From the NCBI GenBank assembly GCA_964490765.1, contig CAZBDV010000002.1, positions 1 to 64,000 of the forward strand: 64,000 bases of DNA. Reading direction: 5' to 3'. This stretch comes from CAZBDV01 sp964490765 (GTDB taxonomy: Bacteria > Cloacimonadota > Cloacimonadia > Cloacimonadales > JAJBBL01). Each line of letters begins with the position of its first letter. The first letter of the stretch is position 1. Below the pieces are notes generated by a model. It did not search any database. It was not told where the DNA came from and saw only the letters and a list, made by a program, of their open reading frames with translations. The position numbers were made by a program, and so were the translations under genes. Positions 26,478 to 36,440 of the stretch are shown here, piece after piece.

Positions 26478-29111
26478 ATGAGTACGAGTAGATTAACGTT
26501 TGTAATAACAGTCCTGTTTATATTCATCACTACATTTTCTGCAACGTCCACTATAGAGTCGATGCAGGTTAACGATAATGATATAGTTGGAACCAACCAG
26601 AGAACCGATTATTTAGTAGATTTTGAAGGTCCGGGGGAGACGAAGGCAAGTTATTCTTCCGGTGATGTCAATCTGAGTGGAAAAGATTGGAATCTCGATA
26701 ATGTACTGATCGGAACCACTGACAGTGACAGAAAATTCGGTGAGAGATCAGCCAGGTTCAGACACCAGTCAGCTCTGGCAGGAACCATGACAATGCTGGA
26801 AGACAAAGATAGTGGTCTGGGGACACTTTCATTTTATTACGCCAGGTCAGGGTTTTCAAATGATAATCAGCCAACTGCTCCGGTTATAGTTGCAGAATAT
26901 AGTACTGATCAGGGTAGTGAATGGATTCAGATCGGTAATGATATTAGCCTTGATGGTGTTGATGAATTGACCCTGTTCTCCTATACAGTCAATGTCGAGG
27001 GAAATGTCAGGGTCAGGATTCGTTCAATTGCAGGCAGTGATGGGAGAAGATTCAATATCGACGATATACTCCTTACCGATTACGGTGATCCGGTTGCAGT
27101 TGCTCCTCCAACTTTTTCACCTTCCGGTGGAACATACTACGATGCTGTATCGGTAACTATTTCAACTGCTACTCCTGATGCAACTATTCACTATACAACA
27201 GATGGAACAGATCCAACACAATCTTCTCCGGTCTTTACCGATCCGATTGATATTACAGAGACAACCACAGTCAAAGCCCGGGGTTATGCTGATGACCTTG
27301 AACCGAGTATTATATCTACCGCTGTTTACACGATCAATTACCCTGTCGAAGTACTGGATGTAGCAGCTCTGAAAGCTGCTCCACAGGATGGGACTGTCTA
27401 TACGCTGGCCAATGAGGTCATCCTAACCTTCCAGCAGAGTTTCCGTAATCAGAAGTATATTCAGGATGATACAGCAGGAATATTGATAGACGATGATGCA
27501 GGCTTGATAACAACCGATTATGAAGTTGGTGATGGTCTAATCAATCTGATAGGGACTACCAATACCTACGGCCAGATGATTCAATTTACACCAATTCAGG
27601 ATCCCGGCCCGGCAAATTCGAGTAACAATCAGATCATAGCTCTCACTATCACTATGGATGATTATTTAGATGATTTCATGGAATATCAATCACGTGTAGT
27701 GAAATTGGAAGATGTATATTTTCCGACTGCTGACGGGAGTTTAGAATTTACAAATGGCACTGTATATCCACTGAGTGATGGAACAGAGACAATCGATTTC
27801 CGCACCACGTTTTACGATGTAGATTACATAGGAGAGATCATACCTGAAGAGGTGTTAAGTTTGCGAGGAATACCTAATTCTCGAACAGAGGGCCATTTCT
27901 TTACAGCGAGAAATTTAGCAGATTTTCTACCACCCTCAGGTGCTATCGATGTAGACATATTCCCCTCTTCGGCCAATTTTGGTGATGTGATCGTCGAAGA
28001 GATATCCCTTCCGGTCAATTTCCTTCTGACTAATACCGGTTCTATCACTGTTTCGGTAATCGATCTCTATGTAGATGGGGCTGATGCTACCGAGTTCATC
28101 CTCGATGATACAAATGTCTATCCTGTTGAATTGAACCCGGATGAAGAAATAGAATTTTCCGTATCCTTTGCCCCGACAAGCACGGGTAACAAATCGGCTT
28201 ATGTTGAGATTGAAGTTGCCGACGATGTTACCTCTGTTCTTTATGAAGTACCATTGAGTGGTAACGGTATTTTACTCAGTCCACCAGAGAATCTCGGAGC
28301 AGAGATAATCAACTGGCACGATGTCGAGTTAACCTGGGAGATCCCACTGGTCACAAGAGGTGAGAAAAACAGAAATTTAGTCGGGTTCGATGTATACCGC
28401 AACGGTATACTCATCAGCCCCGATACCCCTTTATCACCTGAAACTGATTACTTTATTGACCAGACAGTACCTGCTGGAAATCAGGAATACTATGTTGACG
28501 CAGTATACTCTGCTGGAACTACCTCTTCCGATACAGTGATAATCGAGATTGGGCAGGTATCAAATGTAGATATGACACCTGAACCTGGTGAATACGTTGA
28601 TTCTGTTGAAGTGAGCCTGAGTGTTGATACCTATGATTGGGAAGAGGTTATTTATTATACCTTAGACGGCACTGAACCTTCAGATGGGTCGATTATGTAC
28701 GAAGAACCGTTCTTGTTGACAGAGACAACGATTGTTAAGGCAATAGCGTATAAAGTAGGTTCCGAGACGAGTGATGTAACCACTGGTGAGTACGAAATAG
28801 TTGTTTCTGCTGAAGATGGAACTGTAATACCATTGAAAACAAGTTTGAACCAGAATCATCCCAATCCTTTCAATCCCGATACGGTAATTAACTTCACTCT
28901 CAAGGATAGTGAGAGGGTAAGGATTGAAATCTATAACATAAAAGGAACGAAAATAGATACTCTGATCAATGAAGAGCTATCTGCTGGAAAACATTATGTT
29001 ATCTGGAATGGAACTGATAGTAGTGGAAGAAGTATGCCAAGTGGAGTCTATTTCTATAGGATGATGACATCCGATCATATCGAAATAAAAAAGATGGTCA
29101 TGCTGAAATAA
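26478..29111 (+). CDS. Multidomain secreted protein with two chitobiase-C-like domains and sorting domain
   Basis: An 877-residue predicted exported protein. Residues 1-22 are a signal peptide. Domains in order: a lectin- or anchor-like beta sandwich at 45-195 (TLSFYYARSGF); a chitobiase/hexosaminidase C-terminal-like Ig domain at about 205-285 (IHYTTDGTDPTQSSPVF); an OB-fold-like region at 290-480; a choice-of-anchor-D/ASH domain at 485-595 (FLLTNTGSITVSVIDLY); a fibronectin-like domain near 600-690; a second chitobiase-C-like domain near 695-775 (VIYYTLDGTEPSDGSI); and a canonical sorting domain (NHPNPFNPDTVINFTL to KKMVMLK). None is clearly catalytic, so binding or scaffolding on the cell surface is most likely. 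It lies 50 bases before the next secreted gene. Confidence 0.85.
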   Translation: MSTSRLTFVITVLFIFITTFSATSTIESMQVNDNDIVGTNQRTDYLVDFEGPGETKASYSSGDVNLSGKDWNLDNVLIGTTDSDRKFGERSARFRHQSALAGTMTMLEDKDSGLGTLSFYYARSGFSNDNQPTAPVIVAEYSTDQGSEWIQIGNDISLDGVDELTLFSYTVNVEGNVRVRIRSIAGSDGRRFNIDDILLTDYGDPVAVAPPTFSPSGGTYYDAVSVTISTATPDATIHYTTDGTDPTQSSPVFTDPIDITETTTVKARGYADDLEPSIISTAVYTINYPVEVLDVAALKAAPQDGTVYTLANEVILTFQQSFRNQKYIQDDTAGILIDDDAGLITTDYEVGDGLINLIGTTNTYGQMIQFTPIQDPGPANSSNNQIIALTITMDDYLDDFMEYQSRVVKLEDVYFPTADGSLEFTNGTVYPLSDGTETIDFRTTFYDVDYIGEIIPEEVLSLRGIPNSRTEGHFFTARNLADFLPPSGAIDVDIFPSSANFGDVIVEEISLPVNFLLTNTGSITVSVIDLYVDGADATEFILDDTNVYPVELNPDEEIEFSVSFAPTSTGNKSAYVEIEVADDVTSVLYEVPLSGNGILLSPPENLGAEIINWHDVELTWEIPLVTRGEKNRNLVGFDVYRNGILISPDTPLSPETDYFIDQTVPAGNQEYYVDAVYSAGTTSSDTVIIEIGQVSNVDMTPEPGEYVDSVEVSLSVDTYDWEEVIYYTLDGTEPSDGSIMYEEPFLLTETTIVKAIAYKVGSETSDVTTGEYEIVVSAEDGTVIPLKTSLNQNHPNPFNPDTVINFTLKDSERVRIEIYNIKGTKIDTLINEELSAGKHYVIWNGTDSSGRSMPSGVYFYRMMTSDHIEIKKMVMLK

Positions 29112-29161
29112 TAAATCTAACAACAATTGCGGGTAACCGCATAGTATATCAGGAGGTAAAA

Positions 29162-32100
29162 ATGAAAAGTGTTATATTAGCACTGGTATTACTGATCTTG
29201 ACTGGAATGCTCTATGCAGAATGGACAATTGTAGCTTCTTATGAAGTTCCTTACAAGGTTTCAGGATTAGCGTATGACGGCACCTATCTCTATTATGGGA
29301 TCTATGGTGGCGGAGCCGGTGTAAATAACCAGATATTCCAATTTGATCCAGCTACAGGCCAGGAGACTCTCTTATTTTCCAGTCCTGTATTGGACAGCAG
29401 TTATGGATTAACACATGATGGAGAGTATCTCTGGACGATTAATCGTCAGACTCCCAGTACTACTCCGGCCTATGCAATCCAGCTAGACTCCAATGGTCTG
29501 GAGGTATCACAATTTGATCTTCCCGATTTCTACATGTCCGGTATTGCTTACGACGACGGGGATTTCTGGGTTATGACATATTATCCGGATCCCGGTACTG
29601 TCTATAAGGTAGACAGCACAGGGACTGTATTGCAGCAGTTCGTACCGCCAGAAGACCAGCCCTGGGATATCTGTATTGATGGAGATGATCTCTGGATTGT
29701 TGACTACTGGGAATACACCATTCATAGAGTAGATCAATCGGGTAATATACTCGAGACACAAATGTCTGAAATTGAGAGGCCTGCCGGTATTGTCCATGAC
29801 GGCCAATATCTCTGGTATGCAGCCGGTCCTGTCGGAGGACCCAGCACAATTTACAAAGTTGATCTTGGAGGAACTGGAACCCCCGTTATCAATCTTTCGC
29901 TCGAGCAATGGGATTTCGGTACTGTAGTAATCGATGATGATATTTCAATCGATGTTAATATTACAAATACTGGAACAGGCGATCTGATCATAGACGATAT
30001 ATACTTCAATTCGGATGTATTCTCTACTGATACAGAGACCCCGATAACCCTGGAGCAGAATGAGAGTGTTCAGGTAACTGTTACTTTCATACCCGATAAC
30101 TGGGGAGAGTTTCTCGATGTAATGACCATCAGTTCCAACGATCCGATAACACCGAATGCCACAGTTGATCTGATCGGTTACGGAGTTCATCCCGAAGCTC
30201 ATATCGTTATCATGCCCGACAATCTTGATTACGGACTGGTAAGGATTGGAGCCGATACCGGGAGATTTTTCACTATCAGTAATCAGGGAATGACCAATCT
30301 ACAGATCAATAATATCGGCTTTTCTGATACAAGCTTCTTCATAGATGATTCTGTTGAATTGCCGATCAATCTCTCTGTCAGAGAGGAATATGAACTCCGT
30401 GTCTGGTTCAATCCGGTGAGTGAACAGCAGATCGTGGCTGACGGTACTTTCAGCAGTAACGATCCCGATAATCCGATGACAACCATTACCTTGGTCGGGA
30501 ATGGCCAGTATGTAGATCTTTCAATGGGATCTCAACTCTGGGAGTATAATGTTAGCGGAACATTTTCGAATATCAGGGCAATAGAACCGATTGAAGACAT
30601 ATGGGGTAATGGTTTGAATGATGTTATCGTCTGTTCAGACGACAATTTTGTTCGAGCCATAAATGGCAACTCTTCCGGACTGGCAGATGTAATCTGGGAA
30701 CAGCAAATCAGCGGAGGATCCGTATATTCTTTCAGAGGACTCTCTATTGCTGGAGACCTTAATAATGACGGATATCAGGATGTGGTCGTAGGAACAACAG
30801 GGGGAGATCGTTCTGTTCGCGCCTATTCTGGTAGAACAGGCGAACTTCTCTGGCAGTTTAATACGAATATTTATGGACTTGGTGGCTGGGTTTACCAGGT
30901 AAATGCCAGGTTTGATTTCAATGGAGATGGAGTGCCTGATGTACTGGCAGCAACCGGAGACGATACAAACAATCAGGGTCCAAAAAGGATATTCCTGATT
31001 GATGGCGCGACCGGTAGTATGATCTGGGAACGTTATGCTGGTGGACCGGCCTTTTCGGTGATCGGAGTTAACGACTTTACTGGCGACGGGGTACCTGATG
31101 TAATAGCAGGAGCTTCCAATGAAGCAGAGACACAGGCCTTTGTTCTCGGGATCAATGGAGATACTGGTCAACAAGAATGGTCCTTCCAGGCTGCCGGATC
31201 GTCTGTCTGGGCTCTATCACAGATAGATGATGTTAACAATGATGGTATTCTCGATATCATTGCCGGGTCATTCATGGGTGGCGGCAGTTATTATGCCCTT
31301 GATGCCACTGATGGTAGCTTGATCTGGCAGGGTTCTACCGGAGCTTCTCTGATAATGGAGTTCATCGTTTTGGGTGATGTCAACAGTAATGGTTATAACG
31401 ATATAGCAATCGGGCATGTATCACCCCATACTGCAGTGTTGAATGGGGAGGACGGACAATATGTCTGGTCTCAGGGAGTGGCTGATAATGCCTGGTATAT
31501 TGCCAATGGTGGTGACCTGACTGGTGACGGGCTCAATGATCTTTTTGTTGGGACACTGTATCAGAACAACTATGCTTACTTTATGGCCGGTAGTGATGGC
31601 GAGATACTTCATTCCATCTCAACAGGAACACCGGTTGATGCGATAGGAGCTATCGACGATGTTACCGGCGACAATTCCCGCGAGATGATAGTCGGTGGTA
31701 GAAATGGTTCGATACGATGTTATTCAGGTGGTCCGGTCGATATTGCCGAACCTGGTTATGTGTTAGGTAACGTCGAGATTACAGAAGGTCCCGGAGATGT
31801 AACAGAAGTCGAGATTACAGCAGGGGATTTCAGTACGAATCCTGATGATAATGGTGATTATATGCTTGAATTGCCAGCAGGAACCTATAGCGTGACAGCT
31901 ACTCTGGCAGGTTATTATGAAGTAACAGAGAGTAATGTAGTTGTTAATTCTGGTGAGATTACTCTTGATGTAGATTTCTCTCTTGAACCATTACCACTCG
32001 TTCCACCAGAAGAGTTAGTGGTCGATGTTGTAACAGGAGAATTCAACTGGGAGATACCTGATTCAGAGCACGATTTCTATCCGGATAGTTATAATGTATA

Positions 32101-32554
32101 TCTCGATGGAGATTTAGTAACCACAGTAACCGATATGACCTATACATATACTGATCTGCAACCCGAGACTACCTATCTGGCCGGAGTATCGGCTGTATAC
32201 ATTACCGGAGAATCGGAAATTTCTACTCTGGAATTTATTTTCGAAGGCTCTGGAGTCGAGGATGACCTTATTCCATTAGTAACAGAATTGCATGGAAATT
32301 ATCCCAACCCATTCAATCCTGCTACAACGATTCATTTCTCCCTGAAAGACCCGTCACATGTCACACTCGATATATTTAATATCAAAGGTGAGCGGATAAG
32401 AAGGCTCGTTGATGAAAAGCTGGATAGCGGGAATTATCATCGTGTCTGGAACGGCTTGAATGAAACTGGTAAGCGACAGGCCAGCGGAATATATTTCTAC
32501 AGATTCAATGCTGAGGATTATCAGGAAACCGGGAAGATGCTTATGTTGAAGTAA
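29162..32554 (+). CDS. Secreted FG-GAP/ASH-domain protein with sorting domain
   Basis: An 1130-residue predicted exported protein with signal peptide MKSVILALVLLILTGMLYA. Domains in order: an N-terminal SMP-30/NHL-type propeller (20-235); two ASH (choice-of-anchor-D) domains near 240-335 and 345-440 (NTGTGDLIIDDIYF, NQGMTNLQINNIGF); a propeller of seven FG-GAP/VCBS-type calcium-binding repeats (470-870), for example LNNDGYQDVVVG, FNGDGVPDVLAA, VNNDGILDIIAGS and LTGDGLNDLFVG; a carboxypeptidase-regulatory-like domain near 880-950; a fibronectin-like domain; and the sorting domain (NYPNPFNPATTIHFSL to KMLMLK). AGGAGGT precedes the ATG. It is the second gene of a pair and is followed by a strong terminator. 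A surface adhesin or matrix component fits the architecture. Confidence 0.87.
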   Translation: MKSVILALVLLILTGMLYAEWTIVASYEVPYKVSGLAYDGTYLYYGIYGGGAGVNNQIFQFDPATGQETLLFSSPVLDSSYGLTHDGEYLWTINRQTPSTTPAYAIQLDSNGLEVSQFDLPDFYMSGIAYDDGDFWVMTYYPDPGTVYKVDSTGTVLQQFVPPEDQPWDICIDGDDLWIVDYWEYTIHRVDQSGNILETQMSEIERPAGIVHDGQYLWYAAGPVGGPSTIYKVDLGGTGTPVINLSLEQWDFGTVVIDDDISIDVNITNTGTGDLIIDDIYFNSDVFSTDTETPITLEQNESVQVTVTFIPDNWGEFLDVMTISSNDPITPNATVDLIGYGVHPEAHIVIMPDNLDYGLVRIGADTGRFFTISNQGMTNLQINNIGFSDTSFFIDDSVELPINLSVREEYELRVWFNPVSEQQIVADGTFSSNDPDNPMTTITLVGNGQYVDLSMGSQLWEYNVSGTFSNIRAIEPIEDIWGNGLNDVIVCSDDNFVRAINGNSSGLADVIWEQQISGGSVYSFRGLSIAGDLNNDGYQDVVVGTTGGDRSVRAYSGRTGELLWQFNTNIYGLGGWVYQVNARFDFNGDGVPDVLAATGDDTNNQGPKRIFLIDGATGSMIWERYAGGPAFSVIGVNDFTGDGVPDVIAGASNEAETQAFVLGINGDTGQQEWSFQAAGSSVWALSQIDDVNNDGILDIIAGSFMGGGSYYALDATDGSLIWQGSTGASLIMEFIVLGDVNSNGYNDIAIGHVSPHTAVLNGEDGQYVWSQGVADNAWYIANGGDLTGDGLNDLFVGTLYQNNYAYFMAGSDGEILHSISTGTPVDAIGAIDDVTGDNSREMIVGGRNGSIRCYSGGPVDIAEPGYVLGNVEITEGPGDVTEVEITAGDFSTNPDDNGDYMLELPAGTYSVTATLAGYYEVTESNVVVNSGEITLDVDFSLEPLPLVPPEELVVDVVTGEFNWEIPDSEHDFYPDSYNVYLDGDLVTTVTDMTYTYTDLQPETTYLAGVSAVYITGESEISTLEFIFEGSGVEDDLIPLVTELHGNYPNPFNPATTIHFSLKDPSHVTLDIFNIKGERIRRLVDEKLDSGNYHRVWNGLNETGKRQASGIYFYRFNAEDYQETGKMLMLK

Positions 32555-32656
32555 AAGAGGGGGGTGCATACCCGGTCTTTGTACTGTCGAATGCAATGAT
32601 CGGGTTGAACCCAGATAACTTCCCTCAATGAAGGGAATATTAACGATGATTATATA

Positions 32657-32697
32657 GAGAAGGAGAGGGAATTTTCTCTCTCCTTCTCATTTTTTTT
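32657..32697 (+). terminator. Intrinsic terminator after the secreted-protein pair
   Basis: A 13-base stem (32657-32669 with 32676-32688, one G-T pair) and a six-base loop are followed by eight T (32690-32697). This is the clearest rho-independent terminator in the window and ends plus-strand transcription between the converging secreted protein and alanine racemase genes. Confidence 0.9.
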
Positions 32698-32719
32698 CTC
32701 TAGACAATTAGTTTAAATC

Positions 32720-34621
32720 TTATCTGTTATGGATAACGTTATAAGCAAAAATAACTCCACTGTTGGGAAAGATCCATTCTTCTTCTCCAGAACTGACCTC
32801 TATCCTGTTGTTCATTTTCCTGATCTGCGGATACTTGCTCTGACCGGAAAAGATACTTACCACTTCGATATCACTAATCTCCTGCTCAGGAAAGTTGAAG
32901 TCAATTTCGACACCACGGGTAATCTCTGTCAAATAGACCGTCAATTGGTGAGATCTTTTCGGATAGTATGTTTTCGTGGAGATTGAAAACGTCACCTCCT
33001 CTCCGACCAGTGATGCGAGATCGTTATGAGAGCATTTTATCTCCATACAGTCATCCTGAAGTCTCTTTGTGTGTGACAGACTTAGATCGTTAATACTGAC
33101 GGCAGTCACTTCGAAGTATTCCCCTGAAAGAGAGAAATTGTCGTCTAATAACCACCTGTATTCTACATCACGTCTCCGGAAGTATTTTTCCAGATCTTCT
33201 ATTTGGTTTGCACAGGCAACAAAGAAGTATGCCTGTTGCAAAACTTTCTTGAAAGTAAGCCTAGTTTCTACCTCATAGAATTCCTTGAGCTCAGTAACCC
33301 TGCTCGGGCGAAAACTGATACTGTGTTGAAAGTTCTGTCTATAGTGTATATTTTCGTCTTTATCGATGAAGAAGCGCTTTAATATTTCACTGTAGAGCAG
33401 GGTAGCTATTTCTTTACTCTGCAAACGTTGGCTGATAGCAGATTCTATAATCAGATTGAGTTTATCGTCAGTAAAATCACGTGAGACAAAGTCTCTTCTG
33501 GAGAGAGGAGCAGTGGCAACTATCCTCCTGTCTCTATGATAATATCTTCTTGCTCTTCTTCCGATCTGACAGAGTAATTCGTAGGAGAGTCCGTCATATA
33601 GGGAGACGACCTTTTCTGGACAGAGTTCTTCACCATTGAGAAGTGTTACCTCGTCACCACAAGTGATGTCCGGATTGGAAGTTATATCTACAGTAATCAT
33701 ATCCATGCTCACCCTGCCGATTACCGGATAAGTTTTATCCCTGATCCGCACTCTCCCCCTGTTGGAGAGCAGAAAGTCGTAACCGTCAGCATATCCTACC
33801 GGGATAATGGCATAGGTAATATCCTGCTCTGCCTTGTATGTCCGATTATACCCAACTGTCTCTCCTTTCCTGGCCTGTTTGATCTGACATATGACCGATT
33901 TGAAGGTCATAACCGGCTGTAACTCGATCTTATCTCTCAATCTCTCATCCGAGTAAATTCCATAAGATAGAAGACCGATTCTCACCAGATTTGCATACTC
34001 TGGTGAGCAGGTAACAATTCCTGTGCTGTTGGCTATATGGATATACCTGACGGAGAAATCTAAGGCTTCTATAACTTCCCGGAATCTCTCGCACTGTAGT
34101 TTTGTGAATTCAAGATCTGATTCACTACTGCTGAAATGACTGAATATTCCTTCTATTTCCAGGTTGGGTAATTTTTTAATCTGTTTTATTATATCATTTG
34201 CTCTGTCGAAACGAATACCACTTCTTCCCATTCCCGTATCGATCTCCAGATGTATCTTTGTTCTTCTGCCTGCACTTTTATGATTGAGTTTTTTTGCGAA
34301 AGCGAGAGTTGTAACCGTCGGGGTGAGATTGTTGTTGTGTATCAGATCTATTTCTTCAGGAAAGGAGGGGGAGAGGATAAGTATGGGTTGTGTTATCTTC
34401 TGATAGCGCAACAGGGCACCTTCTTCTGCATTGGCTACCCCGAAGTATTCTGCTCCAAATTTCTGGCTCTGTAGTGCAATCTCGTATGCTCCATGGCCAT
34501 AAGCATCGGCTTTGACAATCTGCATATATGAGGTTGTAGCGGGTAAGAGTTTTTTTAGATTCTGTAAATTTAGGCTGAAATTATCTAGATCGATTTCTAC
34601 CCAACTTCTTTGGAACGACAT
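32720..34621 (-). CDS. alr: Alanine racemase with 256-residue C-terminal extension
   Basis: A 633-residue protein, against about 370 for the family. Residues 1-377 are a complete PLP-dependent alanine racemase: the PLP lysine K37 in VKADAYGHG, EIDTGMGRSGIRF, GETVGYNRTY with the second catalytic Tyr near 250, IPVGYADGYDF, GRVSMDMITVD and YELLCQIGRRARRYY. It makes D-alanine for peptidoglycan. Residues 378-633 (bases 32723-33490) continue in frame with no family I recognise: a helical part (SQRLQSKEIATLLYSEIL), then mixed beta segments (FYEVETRLTFKKVLQQAYFF, EVTFSISTKTYYPKRSHQLT, VVSIFSGQSKYPQIRKMNN). No membrane segment is visible. Composition matches the rest of the gene. The racemase call is secure; the role of the tail is open. 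Confidence 0.93.
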   Translation of the reverse strand: MSFQRSWVEIDLDNFSLNLQNLKKLLPATTSYMQIVKADAYGHGAYEIALQSQKFGAEYFGVANAEEGALLRYQKITQPILILSPSFPEEIDLIHNNNLTPTVTTLAFAKKLNHKSAGRRTKIHLEIDTGMGRSGIRFDRANDIIKQIKKLPNLEIEGIFSHFSSSESDLEFTKLQCERFREVIEALDFSVRYIHIANSTGIVTCSPEYANLVRIGLLSYGIYSDERLRDKIELQPVMTFKSVICQIKQARKGETVGYNRTYKAEQDITYAIIPVGYADGYDFLLSNRGRVRIRDKTYPVIGRVSMDMITVDITSNPDITCGDEVTLLNGEELCPEKVVSLYDGLSYELLCQIGRRARRYYHRDRRIVATAPLSRRDFVSRDFTDDKLNLIIESAISQRLQSKEIATLLYSEILKRFFIDKDENIHYRQNFQHSISFRPSRVTELKEFYEVETRLTFKKVLQQAYFFVACANQIEDLEKYFRRRDVEYRWLLDDNFSLSGEYFEVTAVSINDLSLSHTKRLQDDCMEIKCSHNDLASLVGEEVTFSISTKTYYPKRSHQLTVYLTEITRGVEIDFNFPEQEISDIEVVSIFSGQSKYPQIRKMNNRIEVSSGEEEWIFPNSGVIFAYNVIHNR

Positions 34622-34721
34622 AGTTTACTTTCTACTCCTTATTAATATCAAAAGGGATAACCTCAATTCTGGCTTCTGCTCAAGATAAGAGACAGATCAA
34701 TTCATCAAGGGTTATCGCTTA

Positions 34722-36068
34722 TCAAAAGTGTCGGGCAGCTATGTCTGCCAGTTTGGAACGTTCACCTTTCACGAGGGTTATATGTCCGACGATTGTTTCC
34801 TGTTTCAATTTCTCGACTGACATACTCAATCCATTACTCTCGGAATCGAGATAGGGTATATCTATCTGGTACGGGTCGCCGGTCATTACGATCTTTGTCC
34901 CTTCACCTGCTCTTGTGATAATTGTCTTCATCTCGTGGGGGGTGAGGTTTTGTGCTTCGTCAATTATGATATATTGGTCTGGAAGACTCCTACCTCTAAT
35001 ATATGTGAGAGGTTCCAGTTCGATAAAGCCATGGTCGAGGAAATCATTCAGAGAAGGCCTTTTTTTGTTGAAGATCTTACCATTGCGATTATCATCAAGC
35101 TCACCATGACTATGAATCAGGATCTCCATATTGTCATAGATCGGTTGCATCCAGGGATCGAACTTCTCTGTTTTGGTTCCGGGCAGATAACCAAGATCCT
35201 TACCTAACGGAGAGATAGGCCGGGAAATAACAAGACGGCTGTAGCGATTTTCTTCCACTACTTTTTGCAACCCGGCAGCAATGGCGATCAGGGTCTTACC
35301 TGTCCCGGCTTGTCCGATGAGAGTTACCATCTGTACTCTGTCGTCGAGTAAAAGGTCAATTGCCATAGTCTGCTCGACATTACGAGATTTAATACCGAAG
35401 ACAATATCACCCTTATAATGCTCCAGCTCTTTAAGAACATTATCCTCATGGTGAAAACGGGAGAGCAAACTCTCTTCCGGGTTATCTTTATTTATCAGTT
35501 TCACAAACTGATTCGGGTAAAAGCCCTCTACAGGACTCTTTATTTCTTTTTTCTCCTGAAAAGTGGCGAATATAGCTTTATCGACCTCCAGGTCGTTATA
35601 GCCGGTGAACAACTCTTCAAAATTTACCCGATCGGCTTCATAGTCATTGGCTATCAGTCCCACAGCGTCTGCCTTGATTCGGACATTTGCGTCTTTGGAA
35701 ACGAGAATCACCTTATGATCAGGATTGTTTTTCTGAACGTGCAGCGCGGTCCCGATTATCAGATTATCGTTCTCATCAGATAGCAGGACATCACTCGTGA
35801 TACTATCGACTTTGCGGCTCATTACTACCTGGATAACCGTTTGATTATCGATCTCAACACCCTTTTGCAGGGAGCCCTCTTTACGCAGTTTATCCAGGTA
35901 ACGGCTGATCTGTCTGGCATTTCGTCCGATCTCGTCTACATTTTTCTTGAATTTGTCCACCTCTTCTATAACGGTCATCGGAATAACAATCCGCTCCCCC
36001 TTGAAAGTAAAAAGGGCGTTCGGATCGTGCAGTAAAACATTGGTATCCAATACAATAATATTTGCCAT
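34722..36068 (-). CDS. PhoH family ATPase with N-terminal PIN domain
   Basis: A 448-residue protein. Residues 1-150 are a PIN nuclease-type domain (IVLDTNVLLHDPNALF with the first acidic residue D8, then VILVSKDANVRIKADAVGL). Residues 225-448 are the PhoH P-loop ATPase: Walker A GQAGTGKT near 250, YLPGTKTEKFDPWMQPIYDN, the Walker B segment YIIIDEAQNL, and MTGDPYQID. The fusion is the PhoH2/YlaK type, reported as RNA helicase plus RNase in toxin-antitoxin-like settings. No antitoxin gene precedes it here, so a housekeeping RNA role is more likely. GGAGAGAG precedes the ATG. Confidence 0.92.
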   Translation of the reverse strand: MANIIVLDTNVLLHDPNALFTFKGERIVIPMTVIEEVDKFKKNVDEIGRNARQISRYLDKLRKEGSLQKGVEIDNQTVIQVVMSRKVDSITSDVLLSDENDNLIIGTALHVQKNNPDHKVILVSKDANVRIKADAVGLIANDYEADRVNFEELFTGYNDLEVDKAIFATFQEKKEIKSPVEGFYPNQFVKLINKDNPEESLLSRFHHEDNVLKELEHYKGDIVFGIKSRNVEQTMAIDLLLDDRVQMVTLIGQAGTGKTLIAIAAGLQKVVEENRYSRLVISRPISPLGKDLGYLPGTKTEKFDPWMQPIYDNMEILIHSHGELDDNRNGKIFNKKRPSLNDFLDHGFIELEPLTYIRGRSLPDQYIIIDEAQNLTPHEMKTIITRAGEGTKIVMTGDPYQIDIPYLDSESNGLSMSVEKLKQETIVGHITLVKGERSKLADIAARHF

Positions 36069-36440
36069 TCATCTCTCTCCATTACAATATACATTAACAA
36101 CTGCTGATCTGATAAAGATGTCAATAGTTTTATTGTTTATCAGCTACTATATTGACAGTGAATGTATAGTTTGCTCTTCTTCAACCCTTAGGGAGGATGG
36201 GAGTCGGATAGTGCCGCCTCCCACCCTCCCTAAAGGTTCTTGACATCTACTGAGTATTTAACGGCAACGTATGATATTTTGCTACAGAGATGGTACTGTT
36301 GGGTAGTTTACAGATCATTAGATTTTTAAGGGCATAACAGATCAGCAGTATTGTAACAGCAGCAATTGCACACGAAAAAAAACCTTTACAAAAAAAGAGA
36401 GAATAAAAAGATCATCTGACAATAAAGATAAGGAGGAAAA
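36069..36440. other. 372-base divergent intergenic region
   Basis: The region lies between the PhoH gene (minus) and rpsO (plus). It contains palindrome copy 3 (36183-36238). TTGACA boxes occur at 36152-36157 and 36240-36245 on plus and at 36124-36119 on minus, but none has a good -10 at normal spacing. The last 80 bases before rpsO are very A-rich. I see no gene. Confidence 0.6.
36183..36238. repeat. GC-rich palindrome, copy 3 of a dispersed family
   Basis: Arms 36183-36207 and 36214-36238 pair over 25 bases with three mismatches around the loop ATAGTG. The arm sequence AACCNTTAGGGAGGRTGGGAG recurs in copy 2, and its GGGAGGGTGGGAG core in copy 1. It lies between divergent genes, not after a gene, so it cannot be a terminator for either of them. 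A TTGACA begins two bases after the right arm (36240). Confidence 0.78.

Noticed and set aside
34722..36068. Toxin-antitoxin reading of the PIN-PhoH gene
   Set aside because: No small antitoxin gene precedes it; upstream DNA holds a palindrome and a divergent ribosomal gene.
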